NCBI RefSeq assembly: GCF_001542625.1
Contig: NZ_CP016279.1
Span: 10,106,001-10,170,000 of the forward strand
Reading direction: 5' to 3'
Origin: Streptomyces griseochromogenes
Lineage (GTDB): Bacteria > Actinomycetota > Actinomycetes > Streptomycetales > Streptomycetaceae
Length of the DNA: 64,000 nt
This document shows positions 1 to 8,206 of this stretch, piece after piece. How positions within the stretch are numbered: position 1 is the first letter of the stretch; every line of letters starts with the position of its first letter. A program made the position numbers and the translations under genes. The notes beneath the pieces are model-generated. The model was not told where the DNA came from and did no database searches. It saw nothing but the letters and a program-made list of their open reading frames with translations.

Positions 1-144
1 GCCGCGGGCCACAGCGGTGACATCCGCTGGAACTTCGAGAAGTTCCTGATCGGGCGGGACGGCGAGGTCGTCGCCCGCTTCTCGCCGCAGACCGAGCCGG
101 AGTCCGCCGAGGTCGTCGCCGCGATCGAGAAGCAGCTGGCCTAG
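1..144 (+). CDS. Glutathione peroxidase family protein, C-terminal end (partial)
   Basis: Only the last 47 codons are in the window; the start lies upstream. The readable end contains [13 protein letters not shown] and [10 protein letters not shown], the conserved C-terminal block of bacterial glutathione/thiol peroxidases (BtuE/GPx family). The W and N of WNFEKFL are family active-site residues; the peroxidatic cysteine would lie upstream. Known role of the family is thiol-dependent reduction of H2O2 and organic hydroperoxides in the cytosol. It ends at TAG. The call rests on motif recognition only. Confidence 0.85.
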   Translation, partial: AAGHSGDIRWNFEKFLIGRDGEVVARFSPQTEPESAEVVAAIEKQLA

Positions 145-252
145 CCGATCGCCCCGTAGGAAGAGAGCCGAGCCCCCTCGGCAAGGACGGCGACTCGTCG
201 AGAGGGCTCTGCGGGGGTGGTGCTTGTGCAGTTGTCGTCGGACGGGCCTACG

Positions 253-276
253 AGGGAGCGTCAGAGAAGGCTCCCT
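253..276. terminator. Short hairpin at the DUF397 stop codon
   Basis: AGGGAGC (253-259) pairs with GCTCCCT (270-276) around a 10-nt loop. It overlaps the stop codon of the minus-strand DUF397 gene and also lies downstream of the peroxidase gene, so it could end either transcript. There is no U-tract, as usual in Streptomyces. Confidence 0.4.
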
Positions 277-466
277 ACGCCTTGACCGAGGCCACGAAGG
301 CGTTCCACGCGTCGGCGGGGAAGGCCAGGGCCGGACCCTCGATGACCTTGGAGTCGCGTACGGCGAGTTCCGCGGTGGTGGGCGACTTGACCTCGACGCA
401 GGCGCCGTTGCCCGCGGAATAGGAGGACTTCATCCACGTCTCCGAAGCGCCCTGAATCAGTGCCAT
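275..466 (-). CDS. DUF397 domain protein (63 aa)
   Basis: Small protein with the DUF397 core W-M-K-S-S-Y-S-x-x-N-G-A-C-V-E-V followed by AVRDSK and a C-terminal helix (AWNAFVASVK). In Streptomyces such proteins are encoded next to XRE/DUF5753 regulators (the whiJ/bldB-type systems) and are thought to modulate them. The start is placed at ATG 466 because AACAGGAG lies just upstream; a longer N-terminus would lack this. Its likely partner is the XRE gene upstream on the same strand, which is frameshifted here. The 190-bp gap between them holds a palindrome (501-531), so this gene probably has its own promoter. Confidence 0.85.
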   Translation of the reverse strand: MALIQGASETWMKSSYSAGNGACVEVKSPTTAELAVRDSKVIEGPALAFPADAWNAFVASVKA

Positions 467-500
467 GTCCACTCCTGTTGCGAGTTGCTGGTGGTGCGGT

Positions 501-531
501 TCACGCCAACCTTGTTGTCTGATTGGCGTGA
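501..531. promoter_or_regulatory. Palindromic operator candidate upstream of DUF397 gene
   Basis: TCACGCCAA (501-509) and TTGGCGTGA (523-531) form perfect 9-bp inverted arms around 13 nt. The site is 35 bp upstream of the DUF397 start and downstream of the XRE gene. By position it is a candidate site for the XRE regulator, though a transcript hairpin is also possible. Confidence 0.45.
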
Positions 532-657
532 TCGACGCTACCGGGCAACCGCCCTTGCTGGAGTAGTCGTTCACTCAAGCGGATGGCATATTCCGGGTGG
601 GCCTTCCGTTGAAGCGGAACAACGGTGTACGATCCGGCGCTTCCTGTGGAGCCGGGT

Positions 658-1516
658 TCAATCGGCGTAGGTTTTCGCCACATCGGAAATGTATTGCCGG
701 GATTGCTCCACATTGAGGGACTGCGCCCGCAGATGCTCGTACATCACGGCGTACTTCTGGACGTCCTGCGCCTTCTCCAGGTACAGATCGCTGGTGACGC
801 CCTCCAGGTAGACCACACTGGAGTCGGCCGCGTCGGTGAACTCCAGGATCGCGTACTGCCCGTTGAGCCCCGGGTGCGCGCCCACCTCGAACGGCAGCAC
901 CTGCACGGTGACGTGCGGCAGCTGGGACATCTCGATCAGATGCTCCAGCTGCTCCCGCATCACCAGCCTGCTGCCGACGACCCGGCGCAGCGCCGCCTCG
1001 TCCAGCACCACCCACAGCCGCAGGGGGGGTGCCCTCGGCGGTGATACGTTCCTGTCGGCGCATGCGCACCTGCACGCGCTTCTCGATCTCCGCCGTCGAC
1101 GTCTCCGGCAACGCGCCCTGCACCAGGGCCTCCGCGTAGGCGCGGGTCTGCAGCAGTCCCGTCACCAGCTGGGGCTCGTACACCCGCAGCGACTCGGCGT
1201 CCGTCTCCAGGCCGATGTAGACGCTGTAGGGGATGTCCCCGAACGTGTGCCACCAGCCCTGCTGACGCGAGTCCCGGGCCATTTCCATCAGCGAGTCGAC
1301 GATCCGCTGGTCCTCGACCTCGTACACCCCGCACAGGTCGCGCACATCGCGCTGACTGATACTTCTGCGGCCGTTCTCCAGCCGACTGATCTTCGACTGC
1401 GACACGAGCAGCCGCTCCGCCACTTCTTCGGCCGTCATGCCCTTGAGCTCGCGGAGCCTGCGCAGCTCCTGGCCCAGCCGGCGTCGCCTGACGGTGGGAT
1501 TGACATTGGACGCCAC
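658..1516 (-). pseudogene. XRE-family regulator with DUF5753, frameshifted
   Basis: The N-terminal part has an HTH_31-type helix-turn-helix (LGQELRRLRELKGMTAEEVA then QSKISRLENGRR) and the start of DUF5753 (QQGWWHTFGDIPYSVYIGLE, LLQTRAYAEALV). Reading is lost at GGC-ACC-CCC-CCT, in a run of seven C on the coding strand (plus-strand G7 at 1023-1029). Removing one C restores GTPLRLWVVLDEAALRRV and joins the second half of DUF5753 (MREQLEHLIEMSQLPHVTVQVLP, shortened here) to give about 285 aa, normal for the family. The GTG start at 1516 has GGAGG 10 nt upstream. Family role: DNA-binding partner of a DUF397 protein in developmental or antibiotic control. It may be a true pseudogene or a sequencing error. 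Confidence 0.8.
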
Positions 1517-1670
1517 GGGACGTGCACCTCCGGCTGCCTGCCTGTACCTGACACTTTGTGTATCTGCCGTTGAGCAGACTGCCACCAAGGTGGTTTCTAC
1601 CGCTGGGAAACCGTGGATATGCGGCGCGTACGCGTCAGTTCGGGCACGGATTTGCGGGTCCGGACGCGGT

Positions 1671-1713
1671 CGAGCGGGGCGGTGGGACCACGAGGGTCTC
1701 ACCGCCCCGCTCG
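1671..1713. terminator. Strong bidirectional hairpin
   Basis: A nearly perfect inverted repeat: 14 bp (CGAGCGGGGCGGTG / CACCGCCCCGCTCG), one G-T wobble, then GACC/GGTC around a 5-nt loop, about 19 bp in all. It lies just past the stop of the minus-strand GPP34 gene and upstream of the XRE gene, as expected for a GPP34 terminator. The rest of the 240-bp gap shows no gene. Confidence 0.8.
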
Positions 1714-1756
1714 AACCAGCGGCTCCCGTACCGGGTCTTGCTGCCGACGGTGCGGC

Positions 1757-2512
1757 TCAGTGGGCCACGGCGCGCGCCATGGACCCTCGGCGCGGCTGCA
1801 TCGGAACCCCGCGTGCGGGTTCCGCCGTGGCCCTGACAGCGGGCCCCGCCTGGCGGCCGGCCGTGGCCGGACCGCGCCGCGGCTGGGCCGCCGCGCCGTT
1901 CTGTACGTCCATCACGGCATGCGCGACCAGCCCGCCCATGGGGTCGTGCCGGATCAGATCCCGCAACCGGGACCGGGACGAGCGCCCCTCGTTCCCCGGA
2001 TACAGGTGCTTGCCGAGGCCGACGGCGTGTGCCAGGGCGGCGAGCGCCGCGGTCCGCGGGTCCGGCGGTACGCCGGTGCGGATCGCGGAATCCAGCCGGG
2101 ACCGGATCTCCCGGCTGATGGCGGTGTCCGTCGCCTGGTAACGAGTCGTCGGCAATACTCCGCACATCTGCCCCGGCACGGCGGCAACCATGCCGCACCG
2201 TTCGAGATGCGAGAGGTAGACCTGACGCAGCCCCAGTCGGGGCCCGCCGATCCAATGGACCGCCCGTACGGGAGCGCCGCGCCTTCGCAGCAACTCCAGC
2301 GCACAGTCCAAAGTCGGATCTCCAGTCGGCCGTGGTACCACCACGGCGATACGATCCCCGTCTGGGGCTATCCGTCCGGCCAGCGCCAGCTCCACTAGCT
2401 GCGCTCCGGCCAGACCGAGGTCGAGCGACTGCGGCTGTGCAGTGGTACCCGTGGCCGGGTCCAATGCCAGCAGCAGAAGCTCCTCCGGAAGTGTTCTGCG
2501 GCTCCTGCCCAT
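1757..2512 (-). CDS. GPP34 (GOLPH3/Vps74-like) family protein
   Basis: 251 aa. The start has LPEELLLLALDP, then LDLGLAGAQLVELALAGRI, the signature of the GPP34 family, which is expanded in actinomycetes. Eukaryotic relatives (GOLPH3, Vps74) bind PI4P and retain glycosyltransferases in the Golgi; the bacterial function is unknown, so only a peripheral membrane or lipid-binding role can be guessed. ATG 2512 is chosen because GGGGAGG lies 5 nt before it. The C-terminal 45 residues are Arg/Pro/Ala-rich and probably disordered. It is transcribed divergently from the D,D-carboxypeptidase gene, with a 196-bp shared promoter region. Confidence 0.8.
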   Translation of the reverse strand: MGRSRRTLPEELLLLALDPATGTTAQPQSLDLGLAGAQLVELALAGRIAPDGDRIAVVVPRPTGDPTLDCALELLRRRGAPVRAVHWIGGPRLGLRQVYLSHLERCGMVAAVPGQMCGVLPTTRYQATDTAISREIRSRLDSAIRTGVPPDPRTAALAALAHAVGLGKHLYPGNEGRSSRSRLRDLIRHDPMGGLVAHAVMDVQNGAAAQPRRGPATAGRQAGPAVRATAEPARGVPMQPRRGSMARAVAH

Positions 2513-2578
2513 CCATGCCTCCCCGCGTGGATGAATGACAGGGTGACCCCTCTCACATTGGTCTGTCGAGGGTGCGTG

Positions 2579-2600
2579 ACCGGTTCGTGAGGGAACCGGT
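2579..2600. promoter_or_regulatory. Inverted repeat in divergent promoter region
   Basis: ACCGGTTC and GAACCGGT (8-bp perfect arms, 6-nt spacer) lie in the 196-bp space between the GPP34 gene and the carboxypeptidase gene. This is a possible operator or 5' UTR hairpin. I could not place a convincing -35/-10 pair. Confidence 0.3.
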
Positions 2601-2708
2601 AGGTATGTCGTTCTCGTCTAGCACAGGGGCCAAGCCCTCACACAGGACACTGGTACATGGTTCGGACAGGGCGCGCGCGTGGGCGTGCGGCGCATGGAGG
2701 AGGCATCG

Positions 2709-5144
2709 GTGGCGGGCGAGTCCCCCGACAGGTCGAAGCAGCACGAGTCGTCGGCGGAACCGACGCCGGGGAGCGCGGGTTCGGTTCCCGAGACTCTCGA
2801 TCCGCGTCTGACCGTCTCCCGCGAAAAGGATTCCTCGGGCGCCGCGGTGGACACGGCGACGAAGGTCCTGTCGGTACGGGACGTGAAGGAAGCCGCCAAG
2901 TCCGCCAAGGGCGAGGACGAGGACGCCGACCTCCGCGAGGCGGTCTCGGCATGGGTCCGCTCGGCGGACGACCCGGAGCAGCCTAAACCCGAAGCCGACG
3001 CAACTGCAAAGAAGCCGGCGAAGCCCGAGGCCTCCGAGCCGCAGACCGACTCCGCGGCCGACGAGCCGAAGAAGAAGGCGGAGACCGAGCCCGAGCCCGA
3101 GCCCGCGGCGGAGCCCGAGCCGAAGGAGAAGGCCGATGCGAAGGCCGAGTCCAAGTCGGAGGGGAACACCGACGCGTCGGCCGGCACCGACGCGGAGTCG
3201 AAGACGGGCGCGGACACGAACGCGGACGCAAAGGCGGACGCGGACGCGGTTGCAAAGGCTCCCGCCGAGGACGAGACGAAGACCACCGACGCGGACAAGG
3301 CCGAGCCGACGGCCGCCGACGCGGACGAGTCACATGCCGCCGACGCGGACGAGCCGTCGGCCGCCGACGGCGAGGACGCGGCCGAGGACGAGTCCCGCAC
3401 GGGTCGTACGGGCGGGAACAAGGCCGAGGCCGAGAGCGAGGCCGAGGCGGAAGCCGCCGACGGCGAGGACGGCCCGCAGAGCCCCGTGGCCGGGGACGAG
3501 ACCCCCGCCCGCGGGAACAAGGCCGAGGGCGAGGGCGAGGCGAAGGGTGCCGACGGGGACAAGCCGTCGGCCGCCGGCGGCGGGAAAGGCATACAGGGGC
3601 CACCCGCACCCGACGACGAGACTCGTAGGGGTGGTGCGGGTGGGAACAAGACCGACGCCAAGGCCAAGCCCCCCGTCGACCAGCCCACCACCGTCATCAA
3701 GGCCGTAACGCCCAAGCCGCCCAAAGCCCCGCAGGGGAAGATCGACCAGCCCACCACCACCCTCAAGGCGGCCGGCAGCAAGTTCGTCCCGCTGAAGAAC
3801 CCGGACGTCACCACCGCCGTCCCCCAGATCGGCCCCGAGCGCACCACCCAGCAGCCCCTTCCGCCCAAGCCCCCGCTGGACCTGCTGGCCGAGCTGACGA
3901 ACACGCCTCCGCCCCCGGAGACCGTGGTCCGCACGTTCGTCCGCCGGGTCAAGATCTGGACCCCCCTGGTCCTCCTCCTGGCGGTCGTCTTCGCGGTCGT
4001 ACAGACCTTCCGCCCGCTGCCGTCGCCCGCTCTCGCGCTGACCGCCAAGGACAGCTACACGTTCGGCGGCGACAAGCTGCAGCTGCCCTGGCCGGCCGAG
4101 GGCCAGGGCTGGATCGACGGCGACGGCATCGGCAACATGGGCAACTTCGGCAAGCAGTCGCCCGTGGCCATCGGCTCGGTCGCCAAGACCATGACCTCGT
4201 TCATCATCCTCAGGGACCACCCCCTCAAGCCGGGGGAGGAAGGCCCCAAGATCAAGATCGACGCGACGGCCGAGAAGGAGGGTGGCTACAGCAAGAGCGG
4301 CGAGTCCACCGTCAACACCCTCAAGGCCGGCCAGTTCGTCACCGAGAAGCAGGCCCTGTCGGCCGTCATGATCCCCTCCGCCAACAACATCGCGCGTCTG
4401 CTCGCGCGCTGGGACATGGGCTCGGAGGCGGCGTTCGTCAAGAAGATGAACGACACCGCCAAGGAGCTGGGGATGACCAACACGACGTACACCGATCCCT
4501 CGGGCCTGAAGGAGACCACCATCTCCACCGCCGAGGACCAGGTGAAGCTCGGCCGCCTGGTCGTGAAGAACCCGGCCCTGGTCGCCATCACCAGCGCGGC
4601 CAGCTGGACCGACCCCACCGGCCACAACTATCCCAACTGGAACAAGCTGCCGTTCCAGATGGGCGCGATCGGCATCAAGACCGGCAGCACCACCGCGGCC
4701 GGCGGCAACCTGCTCTTCGCCTCTCGCAAGACGGTCGGCGGGCAGACCGTGACGATCGTCGGCGCGATCCTCGGCCAGCACAAGGGAACGTCGATCCTCG
4801 ACACGGTCAACGCGGTCAGCAGGACCGCGCTGACCGCCGCCCAGGACGCGCTGACCTCGTCGAAGATCCTGAAGAAGGGGGACGTGGTCGGCTACGTGGA
4901 CGACCAGCTCGGCGGCCAGACCCCGATCGCGATCACCAAGGACGTCACCATGCCCGGCTGGGCGGGCCTGAAGGTCAAGCTGTCCTTCGCCTCCGGCACC
5001 GTCCCGCACACCGCGAAGGCCGGCACCAAGGTCGGCACGCTCACCGTGGGTGACGGTTCGGCCGGTGCCGTGAAGGTGCCGGTGGCCCTCCAGCAGGATC
5101 TGGCCGAGCCCGGCTTCACGGACAAGCTGACCCGCCTCGGCTGA
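2709..5144 (+). CDS. D-alanyl-D-alanine carboxypeptidase (S11) with long acidic N-terminal tail
   Basis: 811 aa from the GTG at 2709, which has GGAGG 8 nt upstream; further in-frame starts lie upstream without one. Residues 1 to about 400 are low-complexity (Glu/Ala/Asp/Lys, later Pro/Lys) and predicted cytosolic. One membrane segment follows near 418-436 (PLVLLLAVVFAVVQTF), then an extracellular penicillin-binding domain. Active-site motifs are present: SxxK as S490-V-A-K493, SxN as S557-A-N559, and K657-T-G659. The family removes the terminal D-Ala from peptidoglycan pentapeptides. The normal catalytic domain is about 300 aa, so the tail makes this about twice usual size. A perfect 22-bp palindrome covers its stop codon. 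Confidence 0.9.
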   Translation: MAGESPDRSKQHESSAEPTPGSAGSVPETLDPRLTVSREKDSSGAAVDTATKVLSVRDVKEAAKSAKGEDEDADLREAVSAWVRSADDPEQPKPEADATAKKPAKPEASEPQTDSAADEPKKKAETEPEPEPAAEPEPKEKADAKAESKSEGNTDASAGTDAESKTGADTNADAKADADAVAKAPAEDETKTTDADKAEPTAADADESHAADADEPSAADGEDAAEDESRTGRTGGNKAEAESEAEAEAADGEDGPQSPVAGDETPARGNKAEGEGEAKGADGDKPSAAGGGKGIQGPPAPDDETRRGGAGGNKTDAKAKPPVDQPTTVIKAVTPKPPKAPQGKIDQPTTTLKAAGSKFVPLKNPDVTTAVPQIGPERTTQQPLPPKPPLDLLAELTNTPPPPETVVRTFVRRVKIWTPLVLLLAVVFAVVQTFRPLPSPALALTAKDSYTFGGDKLQLPWPAEGQGWIDGDGIGNMGNFGKQSPVAIGSVAKTMTSFIILRDHPLKPGEEGPKIKIDATAEKEGGYSKSGESTVNTLKAGQFVTEKQALSAVMIPSANNIARLLARWDMGSEAAFVKKMNDTAKELGMTNTTYTDPSGLKETTISTAEDQVKLGRLVVKNPALVAITSAASWTDPTGHNYPNWNKLPFQMGAIGIKTGSTTAAGGNLLFASRKTVGGQTVTIVGAILGQHKGTSILDTVNAVSRTALTAAQDALTSSKILKKGDVVGYVDDQLGGQTPIAITKDVTMPGWAGLKVKLSFASGTVPHTAKAGTKVGTLTVGDGSAGAVKVPVALQQDLAEPGFTDKLTRLG

Positions 5145-5202
5145 ACCGGGCGCCCGGTTCAGCACCAGCGCACCCCGCCGACGGAGCCCCGCGGCGGGGT
5201 GC
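5141..5202 (+). terminator. Double terminator after carboxypeptidase gene
   Basis: A perfect 22-bp palindrome (5141-5162, half CTGAACCGGGC) overlaps the stop codon. It is followed by a second hairpin with arms GCACCCCGCCG (5170-5180) and CGGCGGGGTGC (5192-5202). Both are consistent with termination before the next gene at 5330. Confidence 0.7.
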
Positions 5203-5329
5203 GTGCTAGCGTCACGAATCGGGGCAGGTCGCCGGTCACGGGACAGGGCCGCGAACTGGACGGGAAGCGGCCGGGAACACCGAGGGAAGCGGCCGAGAAC
5301 AGAAGACGGGACACGGGGAGTGCCTTCAG

Positions 5330-7291
5330 GTGGCCACAACCGAGCCGACACGCGCCGACGACGCCGATCCGGACCCGGGATCCGGCCCGCGAATATGCCT
5401 GTCCGCGGCTGACACGGACGGTCATCAAGAGGAGGACCGCCCGGACGGCCGTGACGACAGTCACACGGACGACCACGCCGGCGACCGCGCCGACGGTCGG
5501 GACGACAGCCGTACCGACGGCCGTCCCGGCGCACGTCCGGACGGCAGACTCGCCCGCCTTCTCGCCGCCGCCGAACCCCTGCGGCAGCGGCTCCTGCTGC
5601 ACCCCGCGCTGTCCATCACCGCCCTCGCGGGCGTCCTGCACATCATCTGGCTCTTCACACTCGCGAACAGCGGTGGCGATCTCGCGGCCCAGGACGCCTG
5701 GGCGGAGTTCGTCGGCCGGCACCCGGACTCGGCGTACAACCTCGCCTGGTACGGGGGCATGCACCCGGTCTCGTACAGCGTGGTGTCGCCGTATCTGATG
5801 TCGGTGCTCGGCGTCCGTACGACGATGATGATCGCCGGAACGGTCTCGGCGGGCCTGCTGACGATGGTCCTCATCCGCAGCCGGGCGGTGAAGAACCCGC
5901 TGTGGGCCGCGCTCGCCGGGGTCTTCGCGCTGATCTGCAACGCGCTGTCCGGACGGGTGACCTTCGGGCTCGGCACGCTGTTCGCGCTCGGCGCGGTCGC
6001 GGCCGTCTTCTGCTGGCCCTACCGGTGGCGGTACAAACGCTGGGCGAAGGCCCTGGTCGCCGGCCCGCTCGCGGCGCTGGCCACGATGGCCTCGCCGGTC
6101 GCGGGGCTGTTCGTGGGCCTGATCGCGGTCGCGCTGTTCCTGCAGAAGCGGCGGCCGGGCGCATGGGCGCTGGGGCTCGCCCCCACGGCGGTGGTCGCCG
6201 TCTCGGCGTGGCTGTTCCCCTTCTCCGGCACCCAGCCGATGAAGTTCGCCTCGGTGATACTGCCCCTGCTGTACGGCCTGCTGTGCCTGTTCCTCGTCCC
6301 CAAGGAGTGGATCACCGTACGGCTGACGGCCGCCGTATACAGCCTCGGCACGGTCCTGGTGTGGCTGATCAACTCGCAGATCGGCTCGAACATCTCGCGG
6401 CTGCCGATGCTGTTCGCGGGTGCGACGCTGATCGCCGCGCTGCCGTACACGGTGCCGCGCTCGCGCAAGTGGTACGTGACCGTGCTGGCGTTCCTGGGCT
6501 TCGCCGGCTGGATCGGCTTCAAGTCGGTCGACGACATCGTGATCACCACCCCGACCGCGTCCTGGGCCCGTGAGCTGGCCCCGCTGGTCAACCAGCTCCA
6601 GCGGGTCGGCGCGGAGAAGGGCAGGGTCGAGGTCGTCCCGGCGAGCTCGCACCGCGAGGCCTCCGCGCTCGCGCCGTACGTCAACCTGGCCCGCGGCTGG
6701 AACCGGCAGGCCGACATGGAGCGCAACCCGCTCTTCTACGACGACACGCTCAACTCGGCGAACTACCACGAGTGGCTCCAGCGGTGGGCCGTGCACTTCG
6801 TCGTGCTGCCGAAGGACAACCCGGACGGGGACGGCGGCGAGCGCGAGCGGGCGCTGCTGCGGCGCGGGATGCCGTACCTGACGCAGATCTGGGGCGATGC
6901 CAACTGGCAGCTGTTCAAGGTGACCGACCCGGCGCCGATGGCCGAGCCCCACGCGGTGGTGGACCGGGCCGAGCAGGGCGAGATGACGCTGGAGGTGCGC
7001 AGGGCCGGGCGGATCCTGATCAAGATCCCGTACTCGCCGTGGCTGAGCATCGTCGACGCGCACGGCAAGAGCCTCAAGGCGCCGCAGGAGACGGAGGCGT
7101 CCAAGCACCGGGCCGAGGGCATGCCGAAGACGTACGACAACGTCAACGGCTGTCTGATGCAGACGCCGGAGGACGAGAAGGGGGACAAGTGGACGATGCT
7201 GCTGGCGCCCAGGGCCGGGACGTACCACTTGGCCGCGCCGTACCAGCTGCCCAGGGGTACGCCCTGCCCGGACGAACTCAAGACGCCCTGA
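5330..7291 (+). CDS. Polytopic membrane protein, possibly GT-C-like glycosyltransferase
   Basis: 653 aa, GTG start with GGGGAG 9 nt upstream. Residues 1-85 are charged and cytosolic (many D, R, T). About ten to twelve hydrophobic segments follow between residues 90 and 415, then a soluble C-terminal domain of about 230 aa (VEVVPASSHREAS, WQLFKVTDPAP). Databases often label similar proteins MFS transporter, but the layout differs: after the first helix comes a loop with acidic residues (D117 in SGGD, D122 in AAQD) and AWYGGMHPVSYSVVSP, resembling the first extracytoplasmic loop of GT-C polyprenyl-phosphate-sugar transferases. That is inference. It converges with the next gene with a 3-bp gap. 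Confidence 0.6.
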   Translation: MATTEPTRADDADPDPGSGPRICLSAADTDGHQEEDRPDGRDDSHTDDHAGDRADGRDDSRTDGRPGARPDGRLARLLAAAEPLRQRLLLHPALSITALAGVLHIIWLFTLANSGGDLAAQDAWAEFVGRHPDSAYNLAWYGGMHPVSYSVVSPYLMSVLGVRTTMMIAGTVSAGLLTMVLIRSRAVKNPLWAALAGVFALICNALSGRVTFGLGTLFALGAVAAVFCWPYRWRYKRWAKALVAGPLAALATMASPVAGLFVGLIAVALFLQKRRPGAWALGLAPTAVVAVSAWLFPFSGTQPMKFASVILPLLYGLLCLFLVPKEWITVRLTAAVYSLGTVLVWLINSQIGSNISRLPMLFAGATLIAALPYTVPRSRKWYVTVLAFLGFAGWIGFKSVDDIVITTPTASWARELAPLVNQLQRVGAEKGRVEVVPASSHREASALAPYVNLARGWNRQADMERNPLFYDDTLNSANYHEWLQRWAVHFVVLPKDNPDGDGGERERALLRRGMPYLTQIWGDANWQLFKVTDPAPMAEPHAVVDRAEQGEMTLEVRRAGRILIKIPYSPWLSIVDAHGKSLKAPQETEASKHRAEGMPKTYDNVNGCLMQTPEDEKGDKWTMLLAPRAGTYHLAAPYQLPRGTPCPDELKTP

Positions 7292-7294
7292 CCC

Positions 7295-8134
7295 TCAGCG
7301 GAGCCGGTCCACGTAGGTGTCGGTGCCCGGCACCGTGGGGATGAAGGGCGCCACCAGCTCCACCCGGCCCAGGCCTGCCTCCGCCACCTGCTCGTCCAGC
7401 CCCGTGAAGTGCCCCTCCCAGCACTCCCGGGGATCCGTCTCCAGAAACCACAGCAGGGTGAGCCGGGTGTCGACGCCCTCGACCTGTTTGACGTAGGTCA
7501 TGCGGTCGCCGGGCAGGGGGGTCGGCCGGAAGACGGTCACCATGGCCGCCGGGGAACCCGCGAGGCGGCCGGGCAGATGGCGGGCGCCCAGCCACTCCAG
7601 CAGCCGCGCCCGCTGCTCCGCCGAGTCCGCGTCGATCACCTCCACCACCAGCCCCGCATACGGATGGTCGAGGGCGTGGAAGTCGCGGGGGCCCGCCGCG
7701 CCGTCCCGGTAGACCGTCGTCTCGCGGTCCTGGAACGCCGTGAAGACATGGGTGCGGTCCTGGTAGACGCGGGCGTCGCGGTTGAGGCGCCTGTTGATGG
7801 CGACGGTCCACTTCATGTGGTCGTCGTAGCGGCCGTCGGTGATCCAGTACGTGGAGATGTAGCAGCCGGCCGTGACCGGCTGGGCGACGGCCGACTTCTC
7901 GGGGTAGCGCAGGAGCTGCAGATCGCGGGTGGCGACCCAGCGGCGGCCCGCGTACATCCAGGGCATGGCCATCGCGCCGGCGTAGTAGTGGTCGTCCTCG
8001 TACCAGCGGTTGTAGGCGTACTCGTGGCCGGGACGGGGTTCGACCATGGTGATCAGGGCGTGCCCGAACGGGACCGTGTACGGCCCTACGGCGGCCAGTT
8101 CGGCGTACAGCTCGCTGCGGGTGTCGTCGCTCAT
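7295..8134 (-). CDS. Conserved hypothetical protein, EthD/dimeric alpha-beta-barrel-like
   Basis: 279 aa. Repeated features of ferredoxin-like ABM/EthD proteins are visible: GHALITMVEPRPGHEYAYNR with WYEDDHYYAG near the N-terminus, and a second half with YVKQVEGVDTRLTLLWFLE and HFTGLDEQV. The W-Y-x-x-D-H-Y segment recalls the HxxEH region of EthD proteins. No catalytic function can be assigned. AGGAAAGGGG precedes the ATG at 8134. It diverges from an SDR gene, and the 72-bp gap between them holds a perfect CTGACG-N3-CGTCAG palindrome, so both genes are probably co-regulated with the catabolic genes at 37.9-45.4, 52-56 and 61.7-64 kb. Confidence 0.55.
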   Translation of the reverse strand: MSDDTRSELYAELAAVGPYTVPFGHALITMVEPRPGHEYAYNRWYEDDHYYAGAMAMPWMYAGRRWVATRDLQLLRYPEKSAVAQPVTAGCYISTYWITDGRYDDHMKWTVAINRRLNRDARVYQDRTHVFTAFQDRETTVYRDGAAGPRDFHALDHPYAGLVVEVIDADSAEQRARLLEWLGARHLPGRLAGSPAAMVTVFRPTPLPGDRMTYVKQVEGVDTRLTLLWFLETDPRECWEGHFTGLDEQVAEAGLGRVELVAPFIPTVPGTDTYVDRLR

Positions 8135-8165
8135 GCGGTTCCCCTTTCCTGCGGCCGCCCATACT

Positions 8166-8180
8166 CTGACGCCTCGTCAG
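8166..8180. promoter_or_regulatory. Operator of the CTGACG-N3-CGTCAG family (copy 1)
   Basis: CTGACGCCTCGTCAG, perfectly palindromic, extended by one more matching T/A pair (8165-8181). It is centred between the divergent EthD-like (start 8134) and SDR (start 8207) genes. It is one of eight such sites in the window, all upstream of catabolic genes. Confidence 0.75.
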
Positions 8181-8206
8181 AAAAGGCCAGAGTGCGGGAG
8201 GTCGCC

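Noticed and set aside
2900..3660. DNA that looks like a tandem repeat array (GACGCGGAC, GCCGAGG units)
   Set aside because: The repeats keep frame and encode the Glu/Asp/Ala/Lys tail of the carboxypeptidase; it is protein low complexity, not a DNA repeat element.
3330..5534. Long open frame on the minus strand (about 730 codons) opposite the carboxypeptidase gene
   Set aside because: It mirrors a GC-rich plus-strand gene with clear SxxK/SxN/KTG motifs; its translation is Arg/Gly-rich without any family motif.
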